A stretch of DNA of 64,000 nucleotides, from positions 682,001 to 746,000 of the forward strand of contig JAGFBZ010000693.1 of NCBI GenBank assembly GCA_018398805.1. The letters run 5' to 3'. The notes beneath the pieces are model-generated. The model was not told the origin of the DNA and did no database searches. It was given only the letters and a program-made list of their open reading frames with translations. Shown piece after piece: positions 1-13,500 of this stretch. The stretch is from Hirundichthys speculiger. Its lineage: Eukaryota > Chordata > Actinopteri > Beloniformes > Exocoetidae. Each line of letters begins with the position of its first letter. The stretch's first letter is position 1. Position numbers and translations under genes: made by a program.

Positions 1-1200
1 TCTCAGAGAAGCAGTAATGTGTTCAGTTTTCCTGACTCTTGTTGGAACTCTGGCAGCAGCGTTTTGGATGAGCTGAAGTTGTCTAATTGTCGTTTTGAGA
101 AGGTCAGGCAGAAGAGCATTACAGTCATCAAGTCTGCTGGAGATGAAGGCATGAGAGTTTCTCTGTATCTACTCTGGACATCAGATCTTTGATTTTTAAT
201 ATTTGTTTGAGGTAATAAAAAAGCTGTTTAAGTTACAGCCTTGATGTGACTGTTAAAGCTAAGCTCCGAGCCAATTAAACTCCAAGATTTCTAACCTGGG
301 TTGTTGCCTCGAGCTCTCTGGATTCAAACTGGGCAGCAACTTTTATTCTTTCCATTTTGTTAGCAAAATAGAATTATTTCTGTCTTGATTTAAATGAAGG
401 AAGCTTGATTTCATCCAGCTATTCGTGTTTCCAAGCACTGAGTCTAATGGACCAGAGTAATTTAGTGAAAGAGCCAAGTAAATCAGTGTCATCTGCATAG
501 CTGAGGTCAGTAATGTTGTCATGTATGATCTGACTGAGGGGAAACATGTGGAGGTTAACTTACAGTGACCCAAGTGAGGGACTCCACAGGTCATGGGAAT
601 AAACTCAGATTTGTGCTGACCCATGTAAAGCAAGATATGAGCTGAACCACTGAGAACTGGACCTGATGACCCCGCCCAGTTTTCCTGTCTGTCAAGAAGG
701 ATTTAATGGTCCACAGTGTCAAAGGTGGAACTAAGGCCCAGCGACACAAGAACTGATGTTTTACTTGAATCAGTGTTCACATAAATGACATCTGAGACCT
801 TGATCAGTGCTGTCTCGTGTGCTTTGATTTCATCTAAAGCCAGACCGAAAATTGTCAAAAAGCCAGTTTACATTTAGAAGATTCTTCACCTGAATCAATG
901 CCTACTTTCTTAATAATTTTCCAATAAATGGAAGATTAGAGATTGACCTGTAATTGTTAAACACTGAAGGTTCCAAGCCTTATTTTTTTTCTTCCTAAAG
1001 CGCTTGACAACTGCAGTTTTCAGAGATTTGTTAAAAGTGCCTGATTGGAATGATGCATCAACAATTTTCAGCACATCAATTTCGAGAGAAGCAAAAACTG
1101 TTTTGAAAAAGCTGGTTAGTTTGGTGTCTAAACAGCATGTTGATGCATGTTAGATTCTTAACTATCTCCTACAGAGTTTTGGGACTGAGAGGACTAAATG
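1..1200 (-). mobile_element. Decayed L2-like LINE reverse transcriptase, antisense in a dock3 intron
   Basis: The minus strand encodes broken pieces of a non-LTR reverse transcriptase. Near 735-700 it reads VLVSLGLSSTFDTVDH, a decayed form of the fish LINE motif LDLSAAFDTVDH. At 600-343 it reads TCGVPHLGHCKLTS and then AMQMTLIYLALS (decayed CGVPQGS and YADDTQLYL), followed by SFLHLNQDRNN. The catalytic motif is corrupted and stops are present, so it is dead. The 3' side runs off the left edge; the 5' limit near 1200 is a guess. The remaining intron to 2112 shows nothing recognisable. Confidence 0.75.
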
Positions 1201-2112
1201 TTGTGGATCTGATCAGATTGATGCTGTGCGGCTTCAGTTCGTAAACGTTTTAACGTCAAGTCTGATGTTTTTGATTTTTACATCAAAAAATATGCAAACT
1301 TCAGATCCTAGAATTAAAACAATTTGTTTACAAGTGAACTACGTAACCAGGATACGTACAGTCATGGAAAAAATTATTAGACCACCATTTTTTCTTCACT
1401 TTCTTGTTCATTTTAATACCTGGTACCACTAAACGTCATCATGTGACTAAAACAGACAGAAAAGAAAACACTGAATGCATAAAAGCAGTGTTTTTGGCAG
1501 TACAACACCATAGCTATTGATGTAAAAACTTAAGTGATTTAGGTTATAATCAAGAAAACCATGGAAAATGGTAAGATATCAGCTCTTAAATAAAACTCTT
1601 ATGAGCAATCTTTGTGGTTATCGTTATGTTTGTCCAAACAAATGTACCTTTAGTTGTACCAGGCATTAAAATGAACAAGAAACTGAAGAAAACAAGGGTT
1701 GTCTAATAATTTTTTTCCATAACTGTATGCTCATGTAGACATGTGGGGATTTTCACATGAAACAACTCTACTCAGAGATTCCTGGCTATTTCTGTGCAGT
1801 ATTAAATCTACAGTTCTTTATGTACCAACATTTAAAATTGCTCGCTCTTACATGACATTAGCACATTAAATTCATCTGAATTGTTAATTTGCATTTTAAG
1901 TCTTCATCCTTATTGTCATATTGTTTTTGTTTTTGGATCTGCCCACCAGCACAATGCTAAACATTTCTCTGAAAAGATCGATTCAAATGTTTCAGCACTC
2001 CCAGGCTGCTTCTCGACATGAACGCATCCTTCAACTTAAACTAATGTTTAACTGGACCAGTTAGTCTAAATCTTGGTTATTCTTCTCTGACCTTCCTGTG
2101 TTCATCCTCCAG

Positions 2113-5100
2113 TGTGATGAAAATGCCACCTTCAGTAACCAGGGTCTGTACCTTAGCCTGCCCTGCTGCAAGGAGGACTTCAACAGCTGCCCCAACCTGC
2201 CGACCAATCTGCCCTTCCAGAGAAGCTCCAAAGAAACCTTCTGGGTCTCCACGATACTCTGCTCCACCAAACTCACACAAAACGGTAGTCTAACACCTCA
2301 CAGTACATGCGACTGCTCTTTATATATTCCCCTTTGAGTCTATTCAGATGAAACTGATTTCAATCTGTTTTTAGTGGACCTCTTGGCTCTTCTGAACTGG
2401 AAGGCCCATCCAGACAGGGTGTTGGACATCCTCGGTCGACTTCGCCAGATCAATGGAGAGGAAATTGTTAAGGTCTCTGTTGTCATTACAATAGATTTGC
2501 AGTATGATGTTTTTATATGAAGAAAATTATGTAAAGAATATTTGCCTTCTTCTTAAGTTCATGATGTCATAATTTTGAGTAAGTGCACTCTGCTTATCTT
2601 TAAAAGTAATTAATATTTCCTTTATTGTGGTGTTATCTGCTGAGATAGAACCTTATAGGAACACTGTATTTAGGATTGATGTTCAGGTACATTATCTCAC
2701 AATTAAAAAAAAAAACACAAAGTGCAATGTTTTTAGCTGGGCTATCCTTTTTCTATTTCCCTTGATTCTATTTTAGTTAACCGTGAGGCCTGTCATGTGA
2801 CGGTTGTTCTGAAATGTCTTCTTTTGTCTCCACAGTTCTTGCGAGATGTCCTAGATACGCTCTTCTGTCTTTTAGATGACAACACTGATAAATATGGGCC
2901 GCTGGTTTTCCAGTCTTTGGTAAGAACACTGCTGCGTTCACATATTAAAACATTTATTTTAACCTTTAGCTGGCTGAAATATACAATAACATCTATGCAT
3001 TTGTGTGCTCAGGTGTTCATCATTAACCTACTCAGGGATAGCCGTTACTACCACTTCAGACCTGTCATGGACTCCTACATCCAAAATCATTTTGCTGGTG
3101 CTTTGGCATACAAGTAAGAACATTATTTTGCGTTTCAATGGATCGGTTGAAACAATTATTCCTGCAGCATCGTATTAATTTCAGCTTATTTGTTCTGCAG
3201 AGAGCTGATTCGATGTTTGAAGTGGTACATGGACCGCTCAGCTGAGGTTGTCCGACAGGATCACATACAGGAAGCCATGAGGGTAAAGTATCACCCCCAC
3301 TTCCTTCTGGCTCTGTCCTATCTCATTCAGCAGGGATTAATTAGCACGGTACAAGGAAATGGTCAAACAGACACAGAGCTGATAAGGGGAAATGCGACAC
3401 CGTATGAGGGGATGGCAAGTGAAACTCCTGCTGAGAATCGAGTCACTGAAAGAAAATATTGAAAAACGCTGCAGATATTGACGCGTGGTCTTTGAATTAA
3501 ATTAGTGATGTGATAAGAGGGAGTGGTACTCTATCACATTACCTGGTTGGAGATATGTGCTTTTTTTATGTATTGATTTTTAACCTTAAACCAATTTGGT
3601 GCTCACTTTCGCTTCTTTATCACTGGGCTGAAAGCAGCATATGTGTACGTTAACTGACTGCATCTTTCCAACAACCGCCTCAGGCACTGGAGTATCTGTT
3701 CAAGTTCATCGTCCAGTCCCGTATCTTGTACTCGAGAGCCACCTGTGGGAGGGAGGAGGAGCAATTCCGAGCAAGCATCCAGGAGCTCTTCCAGTCCATC
3801 CGCTTTGTCCTGAGCCTGGACAGCCGCAGCTCTGAGAATCTGGTGTTCACGCAGGTCAGACAGTTTCTGACGTACCTTCTACTGTTCAGAAAGCTCACAG
3901 ATCTGCTCAGCAGTCCTATTTTTTTTTTTTTTGTCACAAGTGTTTTCTTTTATTTTCTTTCTTATTCATCCACATATGATTGCTTTTTGTTCTATTCTTG
4001 TTACTTGTTTTACTTCACTGTCACTGTTGCCCCCATCCTTGGCTTGATCTTGGGCAGTTTAGGGGTGGGATCAGCTGTATGCCTTTCTGTGGTCATGCCT
4101 CTGGGCTGTCGTCCTCATCAGTAAGTCATAGCACCCCCCTGTGTTGGTTCCACTATGCAGCAAACGTTGTGCAACCATCACCCTGCTGAAAGAGGATAAT
4201 GCATTTTTAAGTAGCTGTTTTAATAGTGACTGCTTTAGAATTGGCTATTTTAATGCTTGTTATGACTAGATATGGAGAAACTTAGATTGTAGATGCACAA
4301 TCAATCCATCCATCCATCCATCCATCAATTATCCATAGCTGTTTAGTCCTATCTAGGGTACAGTAAAAAAAAGAAAATAATTTTTTTTCCCATATATATT
4401 TTTTCCCCACATATATATTCATTCATGCAAAATGCTTCTCTGTGTCCTTTCTTCCCCTCTCAAGGCAGCACTGTTGAACAGTTTCCCTGATATATTTGAT
4501 GAGCTACTGCAGATGTTCACTGTTCAGGAAGTAGCCGAATATGTCAGGGGGACCCTTGGAAGCATGCCCAGCACAGTGGACATTGGCCAGTCCATGGATG
4601 TGGTCAAACTGCAATCAATTGCTCGTACAGTTGAGAGCCGCCTCTTCTACTTTCCCGGTAAGGCAATCATGAAAGTTTTAGGACACGTGTCCCTGAAAAT
4701 ACTAAAACAACATGTAAAGGTAATGTGCACACAGTGCATTTCAGTGTCATGCTCACTTTCGTCGTGTCTCCCTTTCTTTGCTATCTCTCTATCCTCAGAG
4801 TCCCGTAGTATATTGCTGCCTGTGGTTCTGCATCACATCCACCTGCATCTGCGCCAGCAGAGGGAGCTGCTCATTTGTTCTGGGATCCTGAGCAGCATCT
4901 TTTCCATCATAAAGACGAGCTCCATGGTACAGTGCTCTGTTCTATGTACATGCTAAACTTATATCACTGAAACTCCCATTAACCTATAAGAGTTGAAATG
5001 AGCAGTAAACTGACATATAAAATTCCATTCTTGAATCAGGTGGCCAAGTCTGTCTTTGAGAGGCAAAATGTGAGGGATTGCTCTGATTTACTCTTGCTTT

Positions 5101-7526
5101 TCAGGAGTCATCAGTCCAGGAGGAGGTGGAGATGATGGTGGAGAGCTTGCTGGATGTGCTGCTGCAGACTCTGCTGTCCATCATGAGCAAATCTCATTCT
5201 GTGGAGACATCCAGAGGACAACGCTGCCCCCAGTGCACTGCTGAGATAACGGTAAGCTACCCCTCAACGTGCTTCTTTGAAAGATGATAAAAATGAATTA
5301 ACTTTAATTATTATTTTGACTTGATTAACCTCTTTGTTTATGTGTCTCCGTATCTCACACCTTCTTCTATATAGGGGGAGTATGTTTCCTGTCTTCTTTC
5401 TTTGCTCCGACAAATGACAGAGATCCACTTTCACCATCTTCTCAACAGCTTCCACAGCAAGGAGGAACTCAAGGTGGGAAAGTCTTTGATCCTCAGAACT
5501 GAGCTGATGTTAGAGCTGATTTTAGGCCTACCTGCTGCATACCTTGACTAAACACATACCGTTCACATATTTTTCCGTAGGAGTTCCTGTTAAAGATTTT
5601 CTGTGTGTTTCGCAATCTGATGAAACTGACCATCTTCCCCCGAGACTGGAGCGTCATGCGGCTTCTGACCAGTCAGTGAGTCTGCTTTGCCATTTCTGTC
5701 ATGCAGTCCTTGTCTAAGCGCTGGTAAGGGAATACAGCCAACTATTTGATCAGATACTCTAGATAATTTTTCTCTGAAGGTGACGCTTGTGCTGCAATTT
5801 TTTTCAAAATCATTTTTTGGCTCTGAGCTCATTTTGTTAAGCTGACGGTGCCATGTTTTCTTTCCGCAGTATCATTGTAGTGACAACACAGTTCCTGTCT
5901 CCGGCGCTGCACAAGAACTTCTCTGAGACAGATTTTGATTTTAAGGTGAGAGTCTGTGCAACTGTTCATATCTAGGACATCTGCCATTTCAGAGAGCCCC
6001 AAAATGTGATGTGATTTTTGAAAAATATACGTCTAACTAACACAATTTAAATGTTGTTTAGAAATGATTTATTTAGTTGTTTTGTTTATGTCTCTTTTTT
6101 TTAGGTGTGGAACTCCTTTTTCAGCCTCACTGTCCTCTATATCAATCAGCCCAGTCTGCAGCTGGAAGCACTTGGCCCGGCCAAGAGGAAGAAAGCCCTT
6201 GACAAGTAAGGAGCTGCTTCAGTTTGTATGGTTATGACTCATTTAATATATTTAACCCTCTACATTTGTTCTTTTTTTTCAACCACTTTTTCTTGTAGAT
6301 ATGGTGATATGAGAGTAATGATGGCGTATGAGCTCTTCAGTATGTGGCAAAAATTAGGTGTGTCATCATAACTTACAATAGTAACATGTACACACACATA
6401 TACGCACACATTACAGTGAAGCACCTCCATTTAATGTATATTTTCATGAAGTGGCTACAAACGAAGGCAATCTTTTATGTGAATCTTTGTGATCCAGGCG
6501 ACAACAAGCCCCACTTCATCCCTGGAATGATGGGTCCTTTCCTTGGAGTCACCCTGGTGCCTCAGACTGAAGTTCGAAATATCATGATCCCAATATTTCA
6601 TGACATGATGGATTGGGAGCAGAGGAAAAATGGCAACTTTAAGCAGGTCATCATGACAGTCATGTATTATGAAATACAGATTTTTGTTTTTGTTTTGTCA
6701 CCTGTCTGTCACTTAAAACACCTTTTGGCTGAATGTGTTTGTGTATGTGAAGGTGGAGGCAGAGCTGATGGATAAGCTGGACAGCATGGTGTCGGACGGT
6801 AGAGGCGATGACAACCACAGAGAGCTGTTCAGCCTGTTGTAAGCATCAAATTTGAATTTCATGAACCTGTGAAGCAACACTCAAGCATTTCTGCTGTTTT
6901 AGAATTTCCCTCTAAAATAATCCTGTTTTTTTTGCCATCACACCTCAGAACCCAACTGTTTGGTCCTTATCCAAGGTGAGGAGTAATGCCTTTATTTAAA
7001 GAAAAATAAATAAATAAGACTGTGATTTATTCAGTATGTATTTTGTGCTCATTATCCTTGGCTAAAAAGTATTTTCTTCCAGCTTGCTGGAGAAGATTGA
7101 GCAGGAGACCTGGAGAGAAACTGGAATCTCATTTGTCACATCAGTCACAAGACTTGTTGAGCGTCTGCTGGATTACAGGTGTGCAGAAACTAATGCATAT
7201 GTCCTGACGCTGTTGGGTTGCATTGTAAACATAAACTTGCAGTCAAATGAAAATGTTTCCTTATGAGTAGGGACTGCATGAAAGGAGATGAGGTGGAGAA
7301 CAAGAAAATTGGTGGCTCCGTCAACCTCATGGTGAGACATTTGTGCCAGTTTTTGGTCTGGACACATTCATGATTATTTTCATTTGTAGAATAATATTTT
7401 ATTTGTTTGTTTTCTTTTTAATGCAACACTAGAACTTCTACAAGTCTGAGGTGAACAAAGAGGACATGTACATCCGTTACATCCACAAACTGTGTGACCT
7501 GCATCTGCAAGCAGAGGACTTTACAG
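2113..7526 (+). CDS. dock3: dock3 exons 1-20 of the window: end of DHR-1 and the armadillo-like scaffold
   Basis: Twenty exons of 27 to 193 bases are packed into 5.4 kb with introns mostly of 80 to 600 bases. The first (starts CDENATFSNQG, contains LPCCKEDFNSCPN) encodes the last strands of DHR-1, the C2-like domain that in this family binds PtdIns(3,4,5)P3 at the membrane. The following exons encode helical repeats (for example HFAGALAYK, RALEYLFKFIVQSR, MFTVQEVAEYVRGTLG, FHDMMDWEQRKNGNF) that form the scaffold between DHR-1 and DHR-2. The last, 7433-7526 (NFYKSEVNKEDMYIRYIHKL), enters the first lobe of DHR-2. Introns are GT-AG and phases 0, 1 and 2 all occur. The upstream partner exon lies outside the window. 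Confidence 0.94.
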
Positions 7527-10500
7527 GTATATGAAGCTTTTTCTTGACTTCTCGACTCATCTCTGCTCTTTATTTATTTTCTTTTTAAATATTTCCTATT
7601 GTATTAACCTCTTTGCAGATACTGTTTATTTTGTTTCAAACGAGACGATACTAAATATGTGAGACTTGATTGATAGGACACGGTCCTCATCCATAGTCTC
7701 TGCAGCATCACAGACACATCTTCATTCTTTAAAGAGAGAAGTCATTTGCAAATTGAAATAGAAAGAAATTCTGTACATGGATTACAAACACAGATGTTCT
7801 ATCCTGTGCATGTAAGATGCATGTCAGTGTTCATGAATTATGAGCTGCTGACATAGATCTGATTTAGCTCCTTATATGGCTCCTTTTTTTCCACGAACTG
7901 GGGCTGAGTTATGTAAAACATAGCTGCTATGCAACTAGTACATTCTCTTTAAAAAAGATCCCAAAAACGAAGGTGCAACTGCATGATACAACCTGTGACT
8001 TGTAAAGTAATTTCCTCTTTTCCTAAGTACTTAATTTCTTTGTATGTATCAGTAAGTATTAGGGTTACGAGGCTTACAGAACAGCAAGTGAGTAACAATT
8101 TGGAATTTTTGTTTAAATGAGAAATAAATCACACTCTAAGTACTCTTTAAATACTGGGCATCTACAGTGGTTTGTCCTGGTAAATGACATGTAGTAAACT
8201 ATGTCATTTACCTTCATTTACCTCTTCAAGAAACACAAGTTCTTTTTTTTCAGTGTAATATCAGTTTCAGTAGAAGCAATATCGGATTACTTTTAGGGGG
8301 AGTCAAGTAGCTCTCGCTGGTCCTGTCTCCGACCCTCCCAAAGTAACCTTAGATTGCCACACTGGTCATCTGTTGTGTTAACTACACATTATTTTACAGC
8401 AGTGCCACACATCAACAACAATAAAAATAGCTCACAGAGCTACATCATGGCAGAGGAGACTCAAGAAGGTAATGACAGAACAGAAAATGAGAGAGTAACT
8501 GAGCAAGAGACTGAGCAAGAGTGAACCTTGGACAGCTCCATAAAAGTGACTTAACCACCACGCCTATAAAGCTCGAGCTAATTATGTACTAAAACGTCTT
8601 AGATGATATTTAATACTTAGCATCCAATTAAAACAAATGATCTTTTGAGACATTGTTGTGAAAAAAATAATATATAGCTCTATATTTATTTTTCTCCACC
8701 TGGTGACTATTATATCTAAATTTAGACTGAGAATAAGGCTTAAAAATAAAGATTTGGCAATGACTAGATTTCAGTAAATTTTATTATATATATTATCATA
8801 TTATTATTATTGTATTATAATATAATATTTAATATCTATTGCATGGTGTCGTGCATACATGTCAGTACATCGATGGAGAATGACAAAGAGGATCAGTAGT
8901 GCAGTTGTTTTAACAAGACACCAGAATACACTTGACAAAATATTTGTGGTACCCAAAAAACACAACCTGGCAGCTGTGTAGGACAGCTGGAAATGTAAAG
9001 TGTCAGCCACAATATATTAATATATTATATATAATATATTAATATAGTGGACATTTGACACGTCTTCTACTTTATGGGTTCATGTGGAATTTATTTATTT
9101 TCCTTCTTATTAAAGACTTAAACCATAGACATTCAGCTAATGAACAGAGAATTGTGGTGTTTGTAAAATTTGAAGATTAAATGTGAGTACAAGATGAGAA
9201 ATGGATTTTTGGATCTTTCTCTCACTAGTGCAGCAGTTGTTAAGGGGAAGGGTGGTGATCAGCAAAGCTTTGAAAAAGTTGGATTGTAATGTGAGAATGA
9301 AAATCTAACATCTAACATACAGTACTGTAATGACGTCATAATGTCAGGTTACCTGTGTATGAAGGCACATCAAACATAGCTACACTTGAATGCTAAAGGA
9401 CGTACAGTGCAATTTTTTTTTTTATTATTATATATTATCTTTTGATTTCTCTTCATGTTGGGGTTACAGGCCAGAATTTGTCCCCCTCAAAACAATGCTG
9501 TCAGTCCTCAGTTACAAGGTATCAGTATTAATGGTTTTTCCTTTCTTTCTTCAGTGCAGCAAAACAAAAACAGATGATCAGCAACTAATATCAAACATGA
9601 CAACATCAATACTCACCTAACTTTAAAAAAGCTCATACAAATTGAGGTATTTGGTTTGTATACATTCACAAACACTACATTATCTGTTCGTACATCAGGA
9701 AAAACTAACAGAACTTGCTTAAAAAGCAAATTGAAATCTACTATGAAAAAAAAGCCACAACAGAGGAAACAGTTTGTTATTGTGCAATTTCATGCAGATG
9801 CAATTTTTTTTTTTTTTTTTTTTAACTAACGTTAAGAAGAAGGTTTCTCCTCCACGTTTCCTCACTGCACATACAAAACCATTGAAAAGCAACAGAAAAC
9901 AGCATTTCATTTTGATGAACTGGGTCAAATAGTGTTATAAACACATTTTCAGTCAGGGATTTTAATAAGTTATTACAATAATAATTACAATCACTTTGAC
10001 TCATTTCACAAAAAGCGGAAAAGTTTTTTTGCACATTATTTTTAAGACAGATAACTGATAAGTCCCAGATCATCGTTGGTACCATAATACTATAGTATAT
10101 CATCTGTTTATCCTTTCCTATAGAATATAGAATTCCTGTAGGACATTTTATAGAATATGCCTCATATATTTACCCAATACTTGCACTTACAAAATACTTA
10201 TATGATTTATATGCTTTCTAAAATGAAATCCCACCTGTCCCTCTGTAGGCTTGTAAGTACTTGTAAGTACTGATTAATGTGGCAAAATGACACCGTAAAT
10301 TCAGCAGAATAACATCATAAATGACTTGAAATTACACCGTGTGACTAATTCCCAGGCTGTATTATACAGTGTTACCAACACTTTTGTACTAAAAGCCGGT
10401 CACACTAGAAATACTCGGGGAAGTTTTGTGTCTTGTCTCTGTGTTACGCAGCTTTAGATTGTTGTGTTGCAATGATTATTTGCTGGTTCCAGCTGTAAAA

Positions 10501-13500
10501 AATGAAGCCTTCACTGGTGGAAAGGGAAGTAGAGAGGAAACCAAGTCAGACTATATCATGTAATAAGAAAAACATGTGATACTTGAATCTACAAACCCTC
10601 TCTCTGGGCTTACACTATGTTTTTACTGGTGAAAGCATCCAAGGAGTAAAGTAAATTCAACAAAGAGAAGAATGTCACGGATAAGCATAACTCGGACCAC
10701 AGCATTTTATGTCCTAACAATCTTTGAAATATTATTTGCAACTTTCGCACAGCAATGAAAGTGATTTTGATTGGCGTCTCCATTTCACCAGTTAATTTAG
10801 TTGAGGACTTCACACATGTCCCAGCAACGATCCACTGACTGTGATGCAGCGTAAACATTGTAAAACAGAGAGGAGCTAGGCCTCCAAAGGTCGTCGGCAG
10901 TCTCACGCCACTGGTGGCAGCGGGCAGCTTGTCCGCTGGAGCAGATGCCTCATGTACAGAGGCCACATTCCTTCTGTCAAACCAGGTTTGAATCCTGGTA
11001 TGTGATTCTTTGTTGCCCCTATTTCCTTTCCACCTAAGATGAAGAAAGGCCACTGAAAAAGAAAAGAGGTCTCTCTCTAGCAGTTGTTTCAGGAGTCTGG
11101 GGTGTCTGGAGACACTCTTGGTTAAACAGACGGTCTAAATGTCAGAGATGATCATGTACTGTTAGGATTTATTTTTTTCACACTGGGATTTATTATTTAT
11201 TTCTCTTTAGTAGAAAAAAGGCACAAATTACGTTGTGGGTCTGGTAATTTCCATTATCAGTCATGAAAACAGGACATGAAGGGTATTTGTCAACTTATGT
11301 AACTAACTGGCTAAATGAAAATTTTGCTCTTTATTTACTCACATTATTTACACTGGTGGGTTCATTATGTGCAATTAAATGTTGCCAAATATGACTAATT
11401 GAAACCACATTCATCACTTACATAAAGCAAACATCAGTGAGCTGTGAAGATATTTAAAGCTGAGGCTGTGTTTTGCAGAGCTTGAAATAGCTTTAGATGC
11501 CAGTCATAATGTCAGCGAAAGATGATACAATTTATTCTCCTTTTTTTTAATACAACTGAAATTATAATTCATTATTAGGCAAAAAAAAAGCAGTTAATAG
11601 AAAATATTGACAGAACTTTCCTGCCAATCAGTGATTCATTTTAGCTCAGTGTTATGTGACTATAGAGCAATAAAATCTGTTGTCCCCACTTTATTATAAA
11701 CACTAAGGACTGAGTGGTTCCTTGTTTTAATGGATAGAAACACCATCTACTGTTTATTCATTTGTTTCTTTTTACTTTTTCTTCTTATGTAACCTCTAAC
11801 TGAGTTTTAAGAGAAATCTTGCCAAATAGCTTTTGATTCAGGTGAATTCAAAAACATGAAAGGAATTTCACATGGGCACATTTTGTGTCATCATAAAAAA
11901 ATTTCAGTTAAATTCCTGTTGATAAGAGCAACTGCATCTGAGAGCTCGCAGACTTCCATCATAGCTTAACCGACCTTATCAATGTGCACCATTTTGTGAG
12001 CTCCTGTCTGTGTGCACACAAATACCGACCGTCTTTATTCTGTATGTTGTCTCTTCTTGGGGCTTTAGAGATACTCCAACTGGCATCATAAGGCCTGGGC
12101 TGCAGAGCCAAATATTTCTGGAATAACTTTGGATTTCAAGGAAGGAGAAACATTAATTAATAGATCTATTCAAATCATGCAATAACCCCCCTGAAACAAC
12201 AGTGTAATAATATCAATTTTAGGTACATAAATATAAGAAGGTGATGTGTTAGTTTCTCTGCAGCATCTACATCACACTACCAGGCACTATTAACTGTTTC
12301 TGTTAGGACCGTGTGTATTTTCATGTGCACCACAACAAAGGGAGAATGACAGAGACGACATGCACACCGGGCTGGTAATTGTTGGCATCATGTTGTGATG
12401 CAGGGTTTTTTCAGAGAACAGAGTGATGCTCAAGGATTTGCAGAAGGACTGTTACTGTTACTACAGGAGCAGATTAGTACCGCTTCATCCAGAATCTCAT
12501 GCTGCTGAACAGGAGAAACGTTCATCTTTTTCTCCATTTCTGTGACAAGGCAAACATAAATGACGACAAGTTTGTCGTGACAAACCTTTACAAACGGCTT
12601 TAACGATAACAGTTCATCCAAAACTAGGAAATTCTTACGTTACAGCAGATTTTGATTTTAGTCGTCTTTTTATATGCATGTCTGTAGAGAGGAAAAAAGA
12701 TCAAGAGGAGCAGTGGAAATGAGAAACGAAGAGGGTTACAGATATATAGGCACAGAGTTAACACAGACTCTTACAAGTCAAAATCAACCTTTGTCACACA
12801 ATAGCAGCAGAAAATCCAACATGAGTGGAAAAATATTTGGAAAAAAAAAGAAAAAAGAAAAATTCCATGCGCCTACAATTTAGTACCTGACTCTGTGACC
12901 CATGACTGGTGACCATAGCAACTCTATGAGTTCCAATGGTAACTATTTTTTTCTGTAAAGGCTTGAAATATATTTCAAGTTACGCTGTCTCTGTGTGTGA
13001 TTTCTTAAGCGTGTTGTGCAGTGTATTCAGAGATGAGCGCCTTCATTTATTGGTACTATTTTGTGATTGTTGATTTGCGATTTAGAACTATACAAACCAG
13101 CCTGGGCTGGCTGTCAACACAAGTATTGAGCTACTGTCAGTTTTATGTCTTTATGAATACGGATCTTGTAGATTTGTGCTGGTTTACTAGATCAATCTTG
13201 TAAAGGGATGTGGACAGATACAATTAGGTGTGGACTACGTACTTTATTTTCTTCTCTTTCTCTTCAATCTGCAACGTATGTGCAACCGTGACTCCAGAGC
13301 TGCTTGTTGGTGCACTGTTTAGTGTGATAACACACAACACAACTGTGCATTTTTCTCAAGACTGAGCCTGATTCTGCATGTGTCACTGAGAAAAACACAC
13401 ACCGTGTGATTCAGCAGGGCAGAGTCACAGAGTAAACAGAAGGAGGCCACATGGTGGTGTAGTAGCACTTGGGGAAGTTGGTGCTGTTCTGTGTTTTTAT

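Noticed and set aside
3726..4124. Long + strand frame running past a dock3 exon
   Set aside because: Its second half is intron; the GT donor after 3854 and the next exon at 4465 explain the coding part.
10905..11000. tRNA-like stretch with GGTTTGAATCC
   Set aside because: Only the B-box half is convincing and no cloverleaf can be drawn by eye, so it is not listed as a tRNA gene or SINE.
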